Shown piece by piece: positions 1 through 6,241 of a DNA stretch of 8,816 nucleotides. The notes beneath the pieces were generated by a model that saw nothing but the letters and a program-made list of their open reading frames with translations, had not been told where the DNA came from and ran no database searches. Source of the stretch: Caryophanales bacterium (GTDB lineage: Bacteria > Bacillota_I > Bacilli_A > RFN20 > JAISJY01); NCBI GenBank assembly GCA_031261365.1, contig JAISJY010000118.1, positions 1 to 8,816 of the forward strand, written 5' to 3'. The position numbers and the translations under genes are program-made. How positions within the stretch are numbered: position 1 is the stretch's first letter; the number at the start of each line of letters is the position of its first letter.

Positions 1-497
1 GCTCCAACGATTAATAAAACAGTTGGTAATAAATTAACTAATAATGAAAGCCAAATACCATTTTCATTAGGGTTAATAGATTTATAAGGAACTCCATTAA
101 CATTTAAAGCATAAAAAATATCAGAGACAGCATCATCACCTGCTGATAAAGTTAAAGTAAAAGTATATTTTTCTGTTTTACCACCTACTTTGACTTCTTT
201 TTCTTGCCAAGAGCCTGTAAAGATAGTTTGAGAACCTGTATTTTCCGCATTTATAACAAACTTTTCTACTTTACAAAAATTACCTGTGTCTGTATCTTGC
301 GTGGCAATACAAGTTTTATCAGTTGATTCGGCATATTGTTCTATTTTAGATATTAATTGAGGAGCAGTAGGGGCAAGAGCAGTTCCTCTGCCAGATTGGG
401 CTCCAAAGTAAGTAATAATAAATATTAATACTCCAACTACTAAAATATAGGGGAGCCAAGTTTTTAAGAAATTATTTTTTTTAGGTGTTGTTGCCAT
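1..497 (-). CDS. ftsH: ATP-dependent zinc metalloprotease FtsH, N-terminal part (runs off left edge)
   Basis: FtsH is a membrane-anchored AAA+ zinc protease that degrades misassembled membrane proteins and some regulators. Only the first 165 codons are present, so the ATPase and HExxH domains lie outside the window. Visible in order: a short basic N-terminus (about 1-13), a first membrane segment (about 14-31, WLPYILVVGVLIFIITYF), an extracytoplasmic domain (about 32-148), and the start of the second membrane segment (WLSLLVNLLPTVLLIVG, 149-165). The last stretch is the very typical FtsH junction before the AAA module. The ATG at 497 follows AGAAGG (504-509) with a 6-base gap. The gene overlaps the end of tilS by 17 bases, so the two are probably cotranslated. 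The extracytoplasmic domain, at about 117 residues, is longer than the roughly 70 of the E. coli protein, and it carries two cysteines (63 and 75). The identification is strong even though the fragment is partial. Confidence 0.93.
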   Translation of the reverse strand, partial: MATTPKKNNFLKTWLPYILVVGVLIFIITYFGAQSGRGTALAPTAPQLISKIEQYAESTDKTCIATQDTDTGNFCKVEKFVINAENTGSQTIFTGSWQEKEVKVGGKTEKYTFTLTLSAGDDAVSDIFYALNVNGVPYKSINPNENGIWLSLLVNLLPTVLLIVG

Positions 498-1749
498 TTT
501 TGACCTTCTTTCTGAAATGAATGATATTGGTAATATCAAGATTAAATTGTACCACATATTTTCCTGTTTTCAATTTATTGCGGACATTATCTTGGTAAAA
601 TTGCGGGATACTTATAATATTAGCATATTTATCAAAGATGAGAGGAATAGTATCTCTTAAATGTTTAGGAATATGTTTATCAATAAAAAATCTACTTATT
701 TTTTTATGTCCTTTTTTTAATCTTAAAACATCCTTATCCTCATAACTCCGAACAGTTAAAGGAAAAGAGTCTTCATTTACATATATTTCTGCTCTTTTTG
801 GACCTTTGTCACTTAAAGAAAAATAATCATTAGTAAAGTTTGTAAGTTTCTTTAAAGTATAGGAATATTTATGATAATCATTGAGGTTTCTTAAATAAAT
901 AAAACCATTGTTTTTTTGTAAAAAATAGTTATTAAAATAGAGAGTATTTGTGTCTTTTTCTAGTTGTTGGAGTATATCAAATAATCTACTTTTACTTAAA
1001 GGAATATTTAATTGTTTTAAATAAACCAAATAATAAAATATTATTTTGTCTGGCATACTACTTTGTCTTAGTTTATTATAAATAAGGTAGTCTTTTTTTA
1101 AACAGTTTTGAGTTTCTTTTTTTATTATTTTTAATTCTTCATTTTTTAACTTTTGTAATTCTTTTATTTCTTTAACTAGTTTGTTTTTTTCTTTTAAAGA
1201 CATCTTTTCAATAATATTATGCCTTATTTTATTTCTTAAATAATCATCAGAAATATTAGATTTATCAATGAAATATTTAATGTTGTTTTTTTCTAAATAA
1301 GTAACTAATTGTTTTTTGGTTTTACTTAAAAGAGGACGATAAACATTCATAGAAAAAATGTTTGTTTTTTTAGCTAATCCATAAGTATAAACAGTATTGT
1401 TTCTATTTTTTTGGATTAAATATGTTTCTAAATAATCATCTTTATGATGAGCTATTAAAAGTTTATTACAGTTATTTTCTTGATATACTTGTTTGAAGAA
1501 ATTATATCTTTCCTCTCTTGCCCAAGCTTGAAAGTTACCTTTAGAAAAATAGTCAAGGACTTTAACATATATTGGTATCTTTCTTTCTTGACAAAAGTTA
1601 ATAAGATATTCTTCTTCTAAATCACTTTCTTTTCTCTTTTTATAATTACAATGGGCAACAACAATATTACATTTTCTTTGATAATAGATATTTAATAGAG
1701 CCATTGAATCGGGACCAGCCGAAACGGCAATTAAATATTTATCGTTCAT
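481..1749 (-). CDS. tilS: tRNA(Ile)-lysidine synthetase TilS
   Basis: TilS uses ATP and lysine to convert C34 of the CAU-anticodon tRNA-Ile to lysidine, so that the tRNA reads AUA instead of AUG. It is an essential cytoplasmic enzyme in most bacteria. At 422 residues it is full length. The N-terminal PP-loop ATPase motif is S10-A-G-P-D-S15. It is followed by FQAWAREERY (73-82), the HHKDDYLET signature (101-109), and RPLLSKTKKQ (138-147) with the DKSN...RNKIRHN block (162-178). The C-terminal tRNA-binding domain (about 328-390) has the expected LTVRSYEDKD and FFIDKHIPKHLRDTIPL patterns. The usual PP-loop SGGxDS is SAGPDS here. The ATG overlaps the yhaM stop as ATGA and no Shine-Dalgarno is visible before it, so translation probably relies on coupling to yhaM. 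An AUA-rich genome such as this one needs lysidine heavily. Identification is firm. Confidence 0.96.
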   Translation of the reverse strand: MNDKYLIAVSAGPDSMALLNIYYQRKCNIVVAHCNYKKRKESDLEEEYLINFCQERKIPIYVKVLDYFSKGNFQAWAREERYNFFKQVYQENNCNKLLIAHHKDDYLETYLIQKNRNNTVYTYGLAKKTNIFSMNVYRPLLSKTKKQLVTYLEKNNIKYFIDKSNISDDYLRNKIRHNIIEKMSLKEKNKLVKEIKELQKLKNEELKIIKKETQNCLKKDYLIYNKLRQSSMPDKIIFYYLVYLKQLNIPLSKSRLFDILQQLEKDTNTLYFNNYFLQKNNGFIYLRNLNDYHKYSYTLKKLTNFTNDYFSLSDKGPKRAEIYVNEDSFPLTVRSYEDKDVLRLKKGHKKISRFFIDKHIPKHLRDTIPLIFDKYANIISIPQFYQDNVRNKLKTGKYVVQFNLDITNIIHFRKKVKNGNNT

Positions 1750-2669
1750 TTTTTAGGTTTGTATATTCTTTGGCTATCTAAAAAAGCAATTCTGTTAGTG
1801 AACTCACCTTCATTGATTTCTGATAATACTTTAGAGTAAATATTAATTTTAGAATCAGTATAATCAATTAAATAAAGAACTTCAGCTTCTAAAGTGGCAG
1901 GAGTAACAGGAGAACCATATTCTTGTTTACCATGATGAGCTAAAATCATATGTCTTAATAATAAGATTTCTTCACCTTCTATATTTAGTTTATCAGCATA
2001 CTTTTCAATAAGAGATGCCATAATAGAGATGTGCCCTAATAATGAGCCTTCAGTGGTATATGTTGTTAGTAATCCATCACTCAATTCATAAGTTTTACCA
2101 ATATCATGACAAATAATTCCACTAGCTAATAAGTCAATATCTAAGATAGGGTATAACTCTTTTAAAGCATAACCTAGTTTAAGCATGGAATAAGTATGAT
2201 GTAATAAACCAGAGATATATTCATGATGGACTGAAACAGCAGCTGGAAATAAAGAAAACTCATTTTTATGGTCTTCTAGAATTGTTGTAACTAATAACTT
2301 TAATTTGTCATTTTTAAAAGTATTAATCTTTTCATAAATATAATTAAGCATAAACTCTTTACTTAATGGAGCAGACTTTTGATAATCAGCTAAATGAATA
2401 TTACCTTGAACTTCTTTTACTCTTTCTACTTTGATTTCTAAAACTCCATGATATGAAACTATTTCACCTGTTATTTCCACTATTTTACCAATACTTAATA
2501 TTTTATTATCATCTGCTTCAACTTTCCATTTTTTACCTTGAATAGTTCCTGAAACATCTTGAAACTTTAATTTAAGAAATGCTCCACCATTAATGTTTTT
2601 GGCTTCTTCTACATAACTTACTAATAAATTATCAGTAATTGTTCTTCCTTCTTTGTAATCATTAATCAT
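1746..2669 (-). CDS. yhaM: 3'-5' exoribonuclease YhaM (OB-fold plus HD domain)
   Basis: YhaM (CBF1-like) is a cytoplasmic 3'-5' exonuclease found mainly in low-GC Gram-positives, where it trims RNA and single-stranded DNA 3' ends. The 307 residues match the usual length of about 310. The N-terminal OB-fold (about 12-87) includes the GGAFLKLKFQDVSGTIQGKKW strand pattern (28-48). The HD hydrolase domain follows (about 145-275), with metal-site residues visible as H149, H157/H158 (GLLHHT), H188-D189 (CHDIGK), H213, H245-H246 (AHHGKQE) and D269/D272. The C-terminal RIYKPK matches the family's end. The ATG at 2669 is preceded by GGGAGG with a 6-base gap, lying inside the end of the upstream RecX-like gene, and the reading frames overlap by 8 bases. 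It stops with TGA overlapping the tilS ATG, direct evidence that TGA is a stop codon here. The assignment is strong. Confidence 0.93.
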   Translation of the reverse strand: MINDYKEGRTITDNLLVSYVEEAKNINGGAFLKLKFQDVSGTIQGKKWKVEADDNKILSIGKIVEITGEIVSYHGVLEIKVERVKEVQGNIHLADYQKSAPLSKEFMLNYIYEKINTFKNDKLKLLVTTILEDHKNEFSLFPAAVSVHHEYISGLLHHTYSMLKLGYALKELYPILDIDLLASGIICHDIGKTYELSDGLLTTYTTEGSLLGHISIMASLIEKYADKLNIEGEEILLLRHMILAHHGKQEYGSPVTPATLEAEVLYLIDYTDSKINIYSKVLSEINEGEFTNRIAFLDSQRIYKPKK

Positions 2670-3093
2670 TTGTTTCCTCCCAAGTTTTTATAATATCTGC
2701 ATATAGATAACCATTTTTTAATAAGACATCTTGAACTTTACTTTTAAGATTATTTTGATATTTACTTTGATATAATCTTTTATATTTTCTTAAACTATAA
2801 TCAAGACTTTTTTCAGGATAATTATAACCTTCAATAATTGTTTCAATAGTAGAGTATGAGAACTCTTTTAACTTTAATTTACCTTTTAAATATTCAGTTT
2901 GATATTTAATACTTTTAGTTTTATGGCTATTTTGATAATAATGTTTAGCATAAGCCATACCAACTTTTAATTCATCATATTTTAAATGAGTTAAAGCAAT
3001 GCTGTTTCTTTCAAAGTCTGTTTGGACAACTTTTAAAGAGTGAAAGAGTAATTCGTGTTGGTGCAAACGCTTTGTTATCGTTTCTTGATCCAT
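2662..3093 (-). CDS. Short RecX-like helical-repeat protein
   Basis: RecX proteins bind RecA and modulate its filament and strand-exchange activity. This 143-residue protein is rich in lysine, tyrosine and leucine. It contains what look like two RecX-type three-helix repeats: KYQTEYLKGKLKLKEFSYST (63-82) followed by IETIIEG, and YQNNLKSKVQDVLLKNGYLY (112-131) followed by ADIIKTW. Both follow the pattern 'Lys-rich helix, L..K....GF/YS...I...I'. Firmicute RecX proteins are usually nearer 260 residues, so this would be a minimal form without the N-terminal extension. I see no frameshift, because the ATG at 3093 has an AGGAGG (3098-3103) directly before it and the promoter region follows. It is the first gene of the recX-like/yhaM/tilS/ftsH operon. 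The family call rests on pattern recognition only; an unrelated small helical protein is possible. Confidence 0.55.
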   Translation of the reverse strand: MDQETITKRLHQHELLFHSLKVVQTDFERNSIALTHLKYDELKVGMAYAKHYYQNSHKTKSIKYQTEYLKGKLKLKEFSYSTIETIIEGYNYPEKSLDYSLRKYKRLYQSKYQNNLKSKVQDVLLKNGYLYADIIKTWEETND

Positions 3094-3097
3094 AAAT

Positions 3098-3103
3098 CCT
3101 CCT
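3098..3103 (-). promoter_or_regulatory. Ribosome binding site of the RecX-like gene
   Basis: A perfect AGGAGG on the minus strand lies 4 bases before the ATG at 3093. The gap is short but the match is complete, and it fixes the start of this otherwise uncertain small gene. No other in-frame start codon lies near it. Confidence 0.7.
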
Positions 3104-3109
3104 GCATCT

Positions 3110-3118
3110 ATTTTATCA
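3110..3118 (-). promoter_or_regulatory. Extended -10 promoter of the minus-strand operon
   Basis: The minus strand reads TGATAAAAT, a TGn extended -10 element followed by TAAAAT (one mismatch to TATAAT). It sits about 7 bases upstream of the AGGAGG of the RecX-like gene, so the 5' untranslated leader would be very short. The hexamer 17 bases upstream (CTCCTA) is not a recognisable -35; the TG extension may compensate. This is the only clear promoter-like sequence for the recX-like/yhaM/tilS/ftsH operon inside the window. Confidence 0.5.
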
Positions 3119-3127
3119 TAAATGATA
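3114..3127. repeat. Small palindrome between divergent operons (possible operator)
   Basis: TATCAT-AA-ATGATA forms a perfect 6-base inverted repeat with a 2-base centre. It overlaps the minus-strand extended -10 and lies between the two divergent start codons, where a dimeric regulator could control both operons. Such short AT-rich palindromes also occur by chance in DNA of this composition, so the regulatory reading is inference. Confidence 0.25.
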
Positions 3128-3133
3128 CTTTTT

Positions 3134-3161
3134 AGGAGAATATGATATGATTATAGTATGA
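3134..3161 (+). promoter_or_regulatory. Leader with Shine-Dalgarno and two chained mini-ORFs before the 3158 gene
   Basis: An AGGAG at 3134-3138 lies 19 bases from the ATG at 3158, too far to serve it directly. It is well placed for an ATG at 3147 (8-base gap), which encodes Met-Ile-Ile-Val and stops at a TGA (3159-3161) overlapping the 3158 ATG as ATGA. A further ATG at 3142 encodes Met-Ile and stops at 3148-3150, overlapping the 3147 ATG in the same way. Ribosomes could therefore load at 3147 and reinitiate at 3158. Whether the mini-ORFs are translated is inference. Confidence 0.35.
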
Positions 3162-3556
3162 GTTTTAGTTATTTAGATTTTGAAATTGATGATTTAGAAA
3201 ATGCTTTATTGGACTTAGGCATTAAGTTTTCTAAGGAACATTATTTGAGTAAAGTTATCAAAGAAGAAAATGGTAATGTTTTATATGTTGCTCAAAATAG
3301 AGTTTTTAAGAATGTTATTGGTAATCCAACCTTAGTTCAAGTTAGATATTTTACCGAGAATAATAAATCGGCTATTGAGGTTAAATTAGGCAAAGCTAAA
3401 ATTGATTTTGATTTTGTAACTAGGGAGATTTTAGGAATTGTTTTAGTACTACCAACAGTTGTTAAAGGTATTCAAACTTTAATTTTAGAAAATAAAGTTA
3501 GAGATTATTCTTTAAAGGTAGCACATAAACATAAAAAAACAGGAGTAAAAATATGA
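3158..3556 (+). CDS. Small protein of unknown function, possible membrane association
   Basis: I do not recognise a family. The 132-residue product has an acidic N-terminal helix-like stretch (about 6-20, YLDFEIDDLENALLDL). A mixed region with beta-strand character follows (about 40-85, including VLYVAQNRVFKNVIG and PTLVQVRYF). Next comes one hydrophobic segment at 91-110 (ILGIVLVLPTVVKGIQTLIL), and the tail is strongly basic (VAHKHKKTGVK). The hydrophobic segment could be a single membrane helix or a buried amphipathic helix. It opens the plus-strand operon, and its TGA stop overlaps the ATG of the DUF697 gene (ATGA), so the two are very probably made together and may act as partners. Codon use matches its neighbours. 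The start at 3158 lacks a close Shine-Dalgarno; see the leader feature at 3134-3161. It is accepted as a real gene because of its length and its coupled junction with the next gene. Confidence 0.75.
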   Translation: MSFSYLDFEIDDLENALLDLGIKFSKEHYLSKVIKEENGNVLYVAQNRVFKNVIGNPTLVQVRYFTENNKSAIEVKLGKAKIDFDFVTREILGIVLVLPTVVKGIQTLILENKVRDYSLKVAHKHKKTGVKI

Positions 3557-4509
3557 AAAAGTTTATTACAGCTTTATTAATAATCGCGAGTGTTATTGTT
3601 TTAGGTTATATTATGGTGGCAGATGCTATTGTGACCGGGACTAAATTAAGAGAGATTAATGCAGAATGGGGTATATATTTAGAGTGGTCTTTTTATATAC
3701 TATTAGGTGTTGTTGTTTATTTCTTATTATTAAGACCATTAATTATAGTTTTATGTTCTCCTTATTATTCTTTAGCAAAATATGTTGATACTAATTATAA
3801 GAATGCTGGAGCATCGCATCGGGTTAATGTTTTGATTAAGAATAAAGCAATAACTGATTTAACTGAAATTGAATTATTAAAAGATTTAAAAAGAAAAGGT
3901 GAAAAAGAAAAAATAAATAAGAGGTTATATATTTTATATCATGGGGAAATTAAAAATAATATAGATAAGATTATTGTAGAAAATGCTAAAAATGCTTTAG
4001 TTTTAACAGGGGTTAGTCAGTCACATTTATTTGATTCTTTATCTGTTTTAGTTACTAATTTTCAAATGATTAAACAAATAGTGGTTCTCTCTGGTTTTAG
4101 ACCTACTTTCTTTAGATTAGCTAAATTATATTTGAGAGTTTTAATTTCAGCTTTAGTTGCTAATGGTTTAAGTAGAGTTGATATTTCGAGTTTACTTTCT
4201 TCTTCTATTAAAGGTTTAGGGAAGGTTTTAACAGATTCAGCTGTGCAAGGAGCGGTTAATGCTTTGTTTGTTTTAAGAATAGGTATTTTAACAAGAAATT
4301 ATATTTATGCCGAAAAGAAAACTGATAAGTTTGATATTAGAACAACAGCTTTTGCTGAGGCAGTTACTTTATTCCCGAATGTTATTTCTATTTTAATTAC
4401 TCAACCTTTAAGTGCTTTATTTAATTTATTAAAGCCAGAGAAAAAGGAAATTGTTGAAAAAGAGGAAAAGATACCAGCAACTTGGAGTAATAAAAAGAAA
4501 AGTGGATAA
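3553..4509 (+). CDS. DUF697 (YcjF/UPF0283-like) membrane protein
   Basis: An integral membrane protein of 318 residues. Two N-terminal hydrophobic segments are clear (about 4-24 and 44-68), followed by a charged, probably cytoplasmic stretch (about 75-140). The region 143-252 has the look of DUF697: ENAKNALVLTG, then LFDSLSVLVTNFQMIKQIVV, a Gly-Phe-Arg-Pro turn (181-184), LAKLYLRVLISALVANG, and finally VQGAVNALFVLRIGILTRNY, corresponding to the family's 'G..NALLTARIG..A' ending. In proteobacteria such proteins (YcjF) pair with a GTPase (YcjX); no GTPase is encoded here. The role of the family is poorly known. AGGAG (3541-3545) precedes the ATG by 7 bases, and the start overlaps the upstream stop by 4 bases. 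A third hydrophobic patch (about 264-293) precedes a Lys/Glu-rich tail that overlaps the ABC transporter start. Family assignment is fairly confident; function is unknown. Confidence 0.78.
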   Translation: MKKFITALLIIASVIVLGYIMVADAIVTGTKLREINAEWGIYLEWSFYILLGVVVYFLLLRPLIIVLCSPYYSLAKYVDTNYKNAGASHRVNVLIKNKAITDLTEIELLKDLKRKGEKEKINKRLYILYHGEIKNNIDKIIVENAKNALVLTGVSQSHLFDSLSVLVTNFQMIKQIVVLSGFRPTFFRLAKLYLRVLISALVANGLSRVDISSLLSSSIKGLGKVLTDSAVQGAVNALFVLRIGILTRNYIYAEKKTDKFDIRTTAFAEAVTLFPNVISILITQPLSALFNLLKPEKKEIVEKEEKIPATWSNKKKSG

Positions 4510-6241
4510 GATTTTAACAGTTAAAAGATTAATAAAAAAGTATTGGTTAAGAATTAGTTTTATTATCTTTTTAACTTTACTTTCTTCTTTTTTAAATGCT
4601 GTTCCTTTAACTATTTTAAAAAGTTTAATTGATGATGTAGTTGAATATACCAAGAACACACCAGATATGGCTGATATTAAAAAATTAATACCTTTAGCTT
4701 TATTATATATCGGCTTACAAACTCTGGGAATATTTATTAATTCTTTAGGAAGATTAGTTAATTCTTCTACTCAGTCAACTATTCAACATAATATAAGACT
4801 TGATATTTATAAACATGTTTCCACTCTTCAACAAGGTTTTTTTGATGATTTGAACTCTATTGAGTTATTAAATAAGTTAATTCAAGACACTGATATTATA
4901 GTGGCAGGAATATTATCTCCTTTGATTAATTTGAGTTCGGCTATTTTTAGTTTTGGTTTTGGTTTCTTTTTTATGTGGAGTATTAATCCTACTTTAACTT
5001 TAATTATTTTACCTTTTGCTTTAATTGTTGGTTTAATAACTAAATTAAGTGGGGGCAGATATAGAATGTTTGCTAAAGAAAACAGAGCAAGAAATCAAAA
5101 AATGTGGAATAGGTATAATGAAAATATTAGAGGTATGAAAGAAATACATGCTTCTTTGCAAGAAGAATATCAATTTAATCAAGTAGAAACTACTTCGGCT
5201 CTTGTTAAATCTAATGTTATTCATACTAGTAAATATCATTTTTGGATAGAGGTAATTAATGGAGTTTCTTTAATTGTTATTGTGGCGATTATGTTAGGTG
5301 TTGGGGGTTATTTAATCGGTATTGGAAAAGCGACAGTTGGAACGGTTATGGCAATTTTTACTTATAAGAATATGTTAACTGCTCCTGTTCAATATGTGAT
5401 AGCCATGTTTATTGATTTGTATAAATTAAGAATAAGTATGGAGAGAGTTAATGTTATAATGCAAGAAAAAGAAGACACTAGTTATAATTATAATATTCAA
5501 AATATTTTAGAAATACCAGAGGCTATTGTTTTAGATAATGTTAATTTTCATTATAAAGACCACCAGATGTTGTTTGATAATTTATCTTTAACTATTGCTA
5601 AAGGGGAAACAACTGCCATTGTTGGTTCAACAGGAAGCGGGAAGTCTTCTATTTTAAAACTTATTGAAGGTTTATATACCTTAGATTCAGGAAGTATTAA
5701 GGTTTTTGGTAAGGAATTAAATGAGGAAAATAAACTTTCTATTAGAAATCTAATGAGTATTTCTTTTCAAGATACCTTTTTATTTGATGCTTCTTTGAGA
5801 GAAAATATTTTATTTGCCAATGTGAATATTGCCGAGGAAGAATTAAATGAGATAATTGAGCATTCTTTGGTTAGTGAAATGTTACCTAAATTACCTAATG
5901 GTTTAGATACTATGATAGGGGAAAATGGGGTTAAGTTAAGTGGAGGAGAAAAGCAAAGAGTGGGTATTGCAAGAGCTTTATTAAGAAAACCTAAAATACT
6001 TTTATTAGATGAGGCAACATCGGCTTTAGATAACAATACAGAGAAGCAAATTGTCGAGAATATTAAAAAGTATTATCAAGATACTACTTGTGTTATAGTT
6101 GCTCATAGATTACATACTATTGAGCATTCTGATAAAATAGTTGTTTTAGAGAAAGGAAAAATAGTGGAGATGGGAAATCACCAAGAATTATTAAATAAAG
6201 GTGGTTTGTATTCTAAATTATATTCAATAAGCAATGAATAA
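4502..6241 (+). CDS. ABC exporter half-transporter, fused membrane and ATP-binding domains
   Basis: A type-IV-fold ABC exporter (MsbA/LmrA/BmrA-like) that would work as a homodimer, pumping lipid, peptide or drug substrates outward. From the GTG start it has 579 residues, the standard size. A six-helix membrane domain covers roughly 15-300, including the intracellular-loop segment GFFDDLNSIELLNKLIQD (about 112-129). The nucleotide-binding domain (about 340-579) is intact: Walker A GSTGSGKS (375-382), Q-loop Q423 in SFQDTF, signature LSGGE (from 479), Walker B LLLDEA with catalytic E504, and H-loop H535 in AHRLHT. The frame is also open upstream from a TTG at 4451, adding 17 Lys/Arg-rich residues inside the DUF697 gene. 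I prefer GTG 4502 because the family's N-terminus begins there and the overlap is then only 8 bases. Its substrate cannot be inferred. The stop overlaps the next gene's ATG by 8 bases. Confidence 0.92.
   Translation: MDKILTVKRLIKKYWLRISFIIFLTLLSSFLNAVPLTILKSLIDDVVEYTKNTPDMADIKKLIPLALLYIGLQTLGIFINSLGRLVNSSTQSTIQHNIRLDIYKHVSTLQQGFFDDLNSIELLNKLIQDTDIIVAGILSPLINLSSAIFSFGFGFFFMWSINPTLTLIILPFALIVGLITKLSGGRYRMFAKENRARNQKMWNRYNENIRGMKEIHASLQEEYQFNQVETTSALVKSNVIHTSKYHFWIEVINGVSLIVIVAIMLGVGGYLIGIGKATVGTVMAIFTYKNMLTAPVQYVIAMFIDLYKLRISMERVNVIMQEKEDTSYNYNIQNILEIPEAIVLDNVNFHYKDHQMLFDNLSLTIAKGETTAIVGSTGSGKSSILKLIEGLYTLDSGSIKVFGKELNEENKLSIRNLMSISFQDTFLFDASLRENILFANVNIAEEELNEIIEHSLVSEMLPKLPNGLDTMIGENGVKLSGGEKQRVGIARALLRKPKILLLDEATSALDNNTEKQIVENIKKYYQDTTCVIVAHRLHTIEHSDKIVVLEKGKIVEMGNHQELLNKGGLYSKLYSISNE

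Noticed and set aside
1746..1749. Possibility that TGA encodes tryptophan (Mycoplasma code)
   Set aside because: No gene contains an in-frame TGA, all tryptophans are TGG, and TGA ends two genes at tidy ATGA overlaps.
4429..4659. Minus-strand open frame of 76 codons
   Set aside because: It lies opposite the DUF697 end and ABC start, has low-complexity Phe/Leu/Lys composition and no ribosome binding site; a shadow frame.
5045..5239. Minus-strand open frame of 64 codons inside the ABC transporter gene
   Set aside because: It is antisense to a well-conserved transporter domain and has no recognisable protein features.
5767..6036. Minus-strand open frame of 89 codons inside the ABC ATP-binding domain
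   Set aside because: It is antisense to the signature and Walker B region; an open frame arising from the codon pattern of the real gene.
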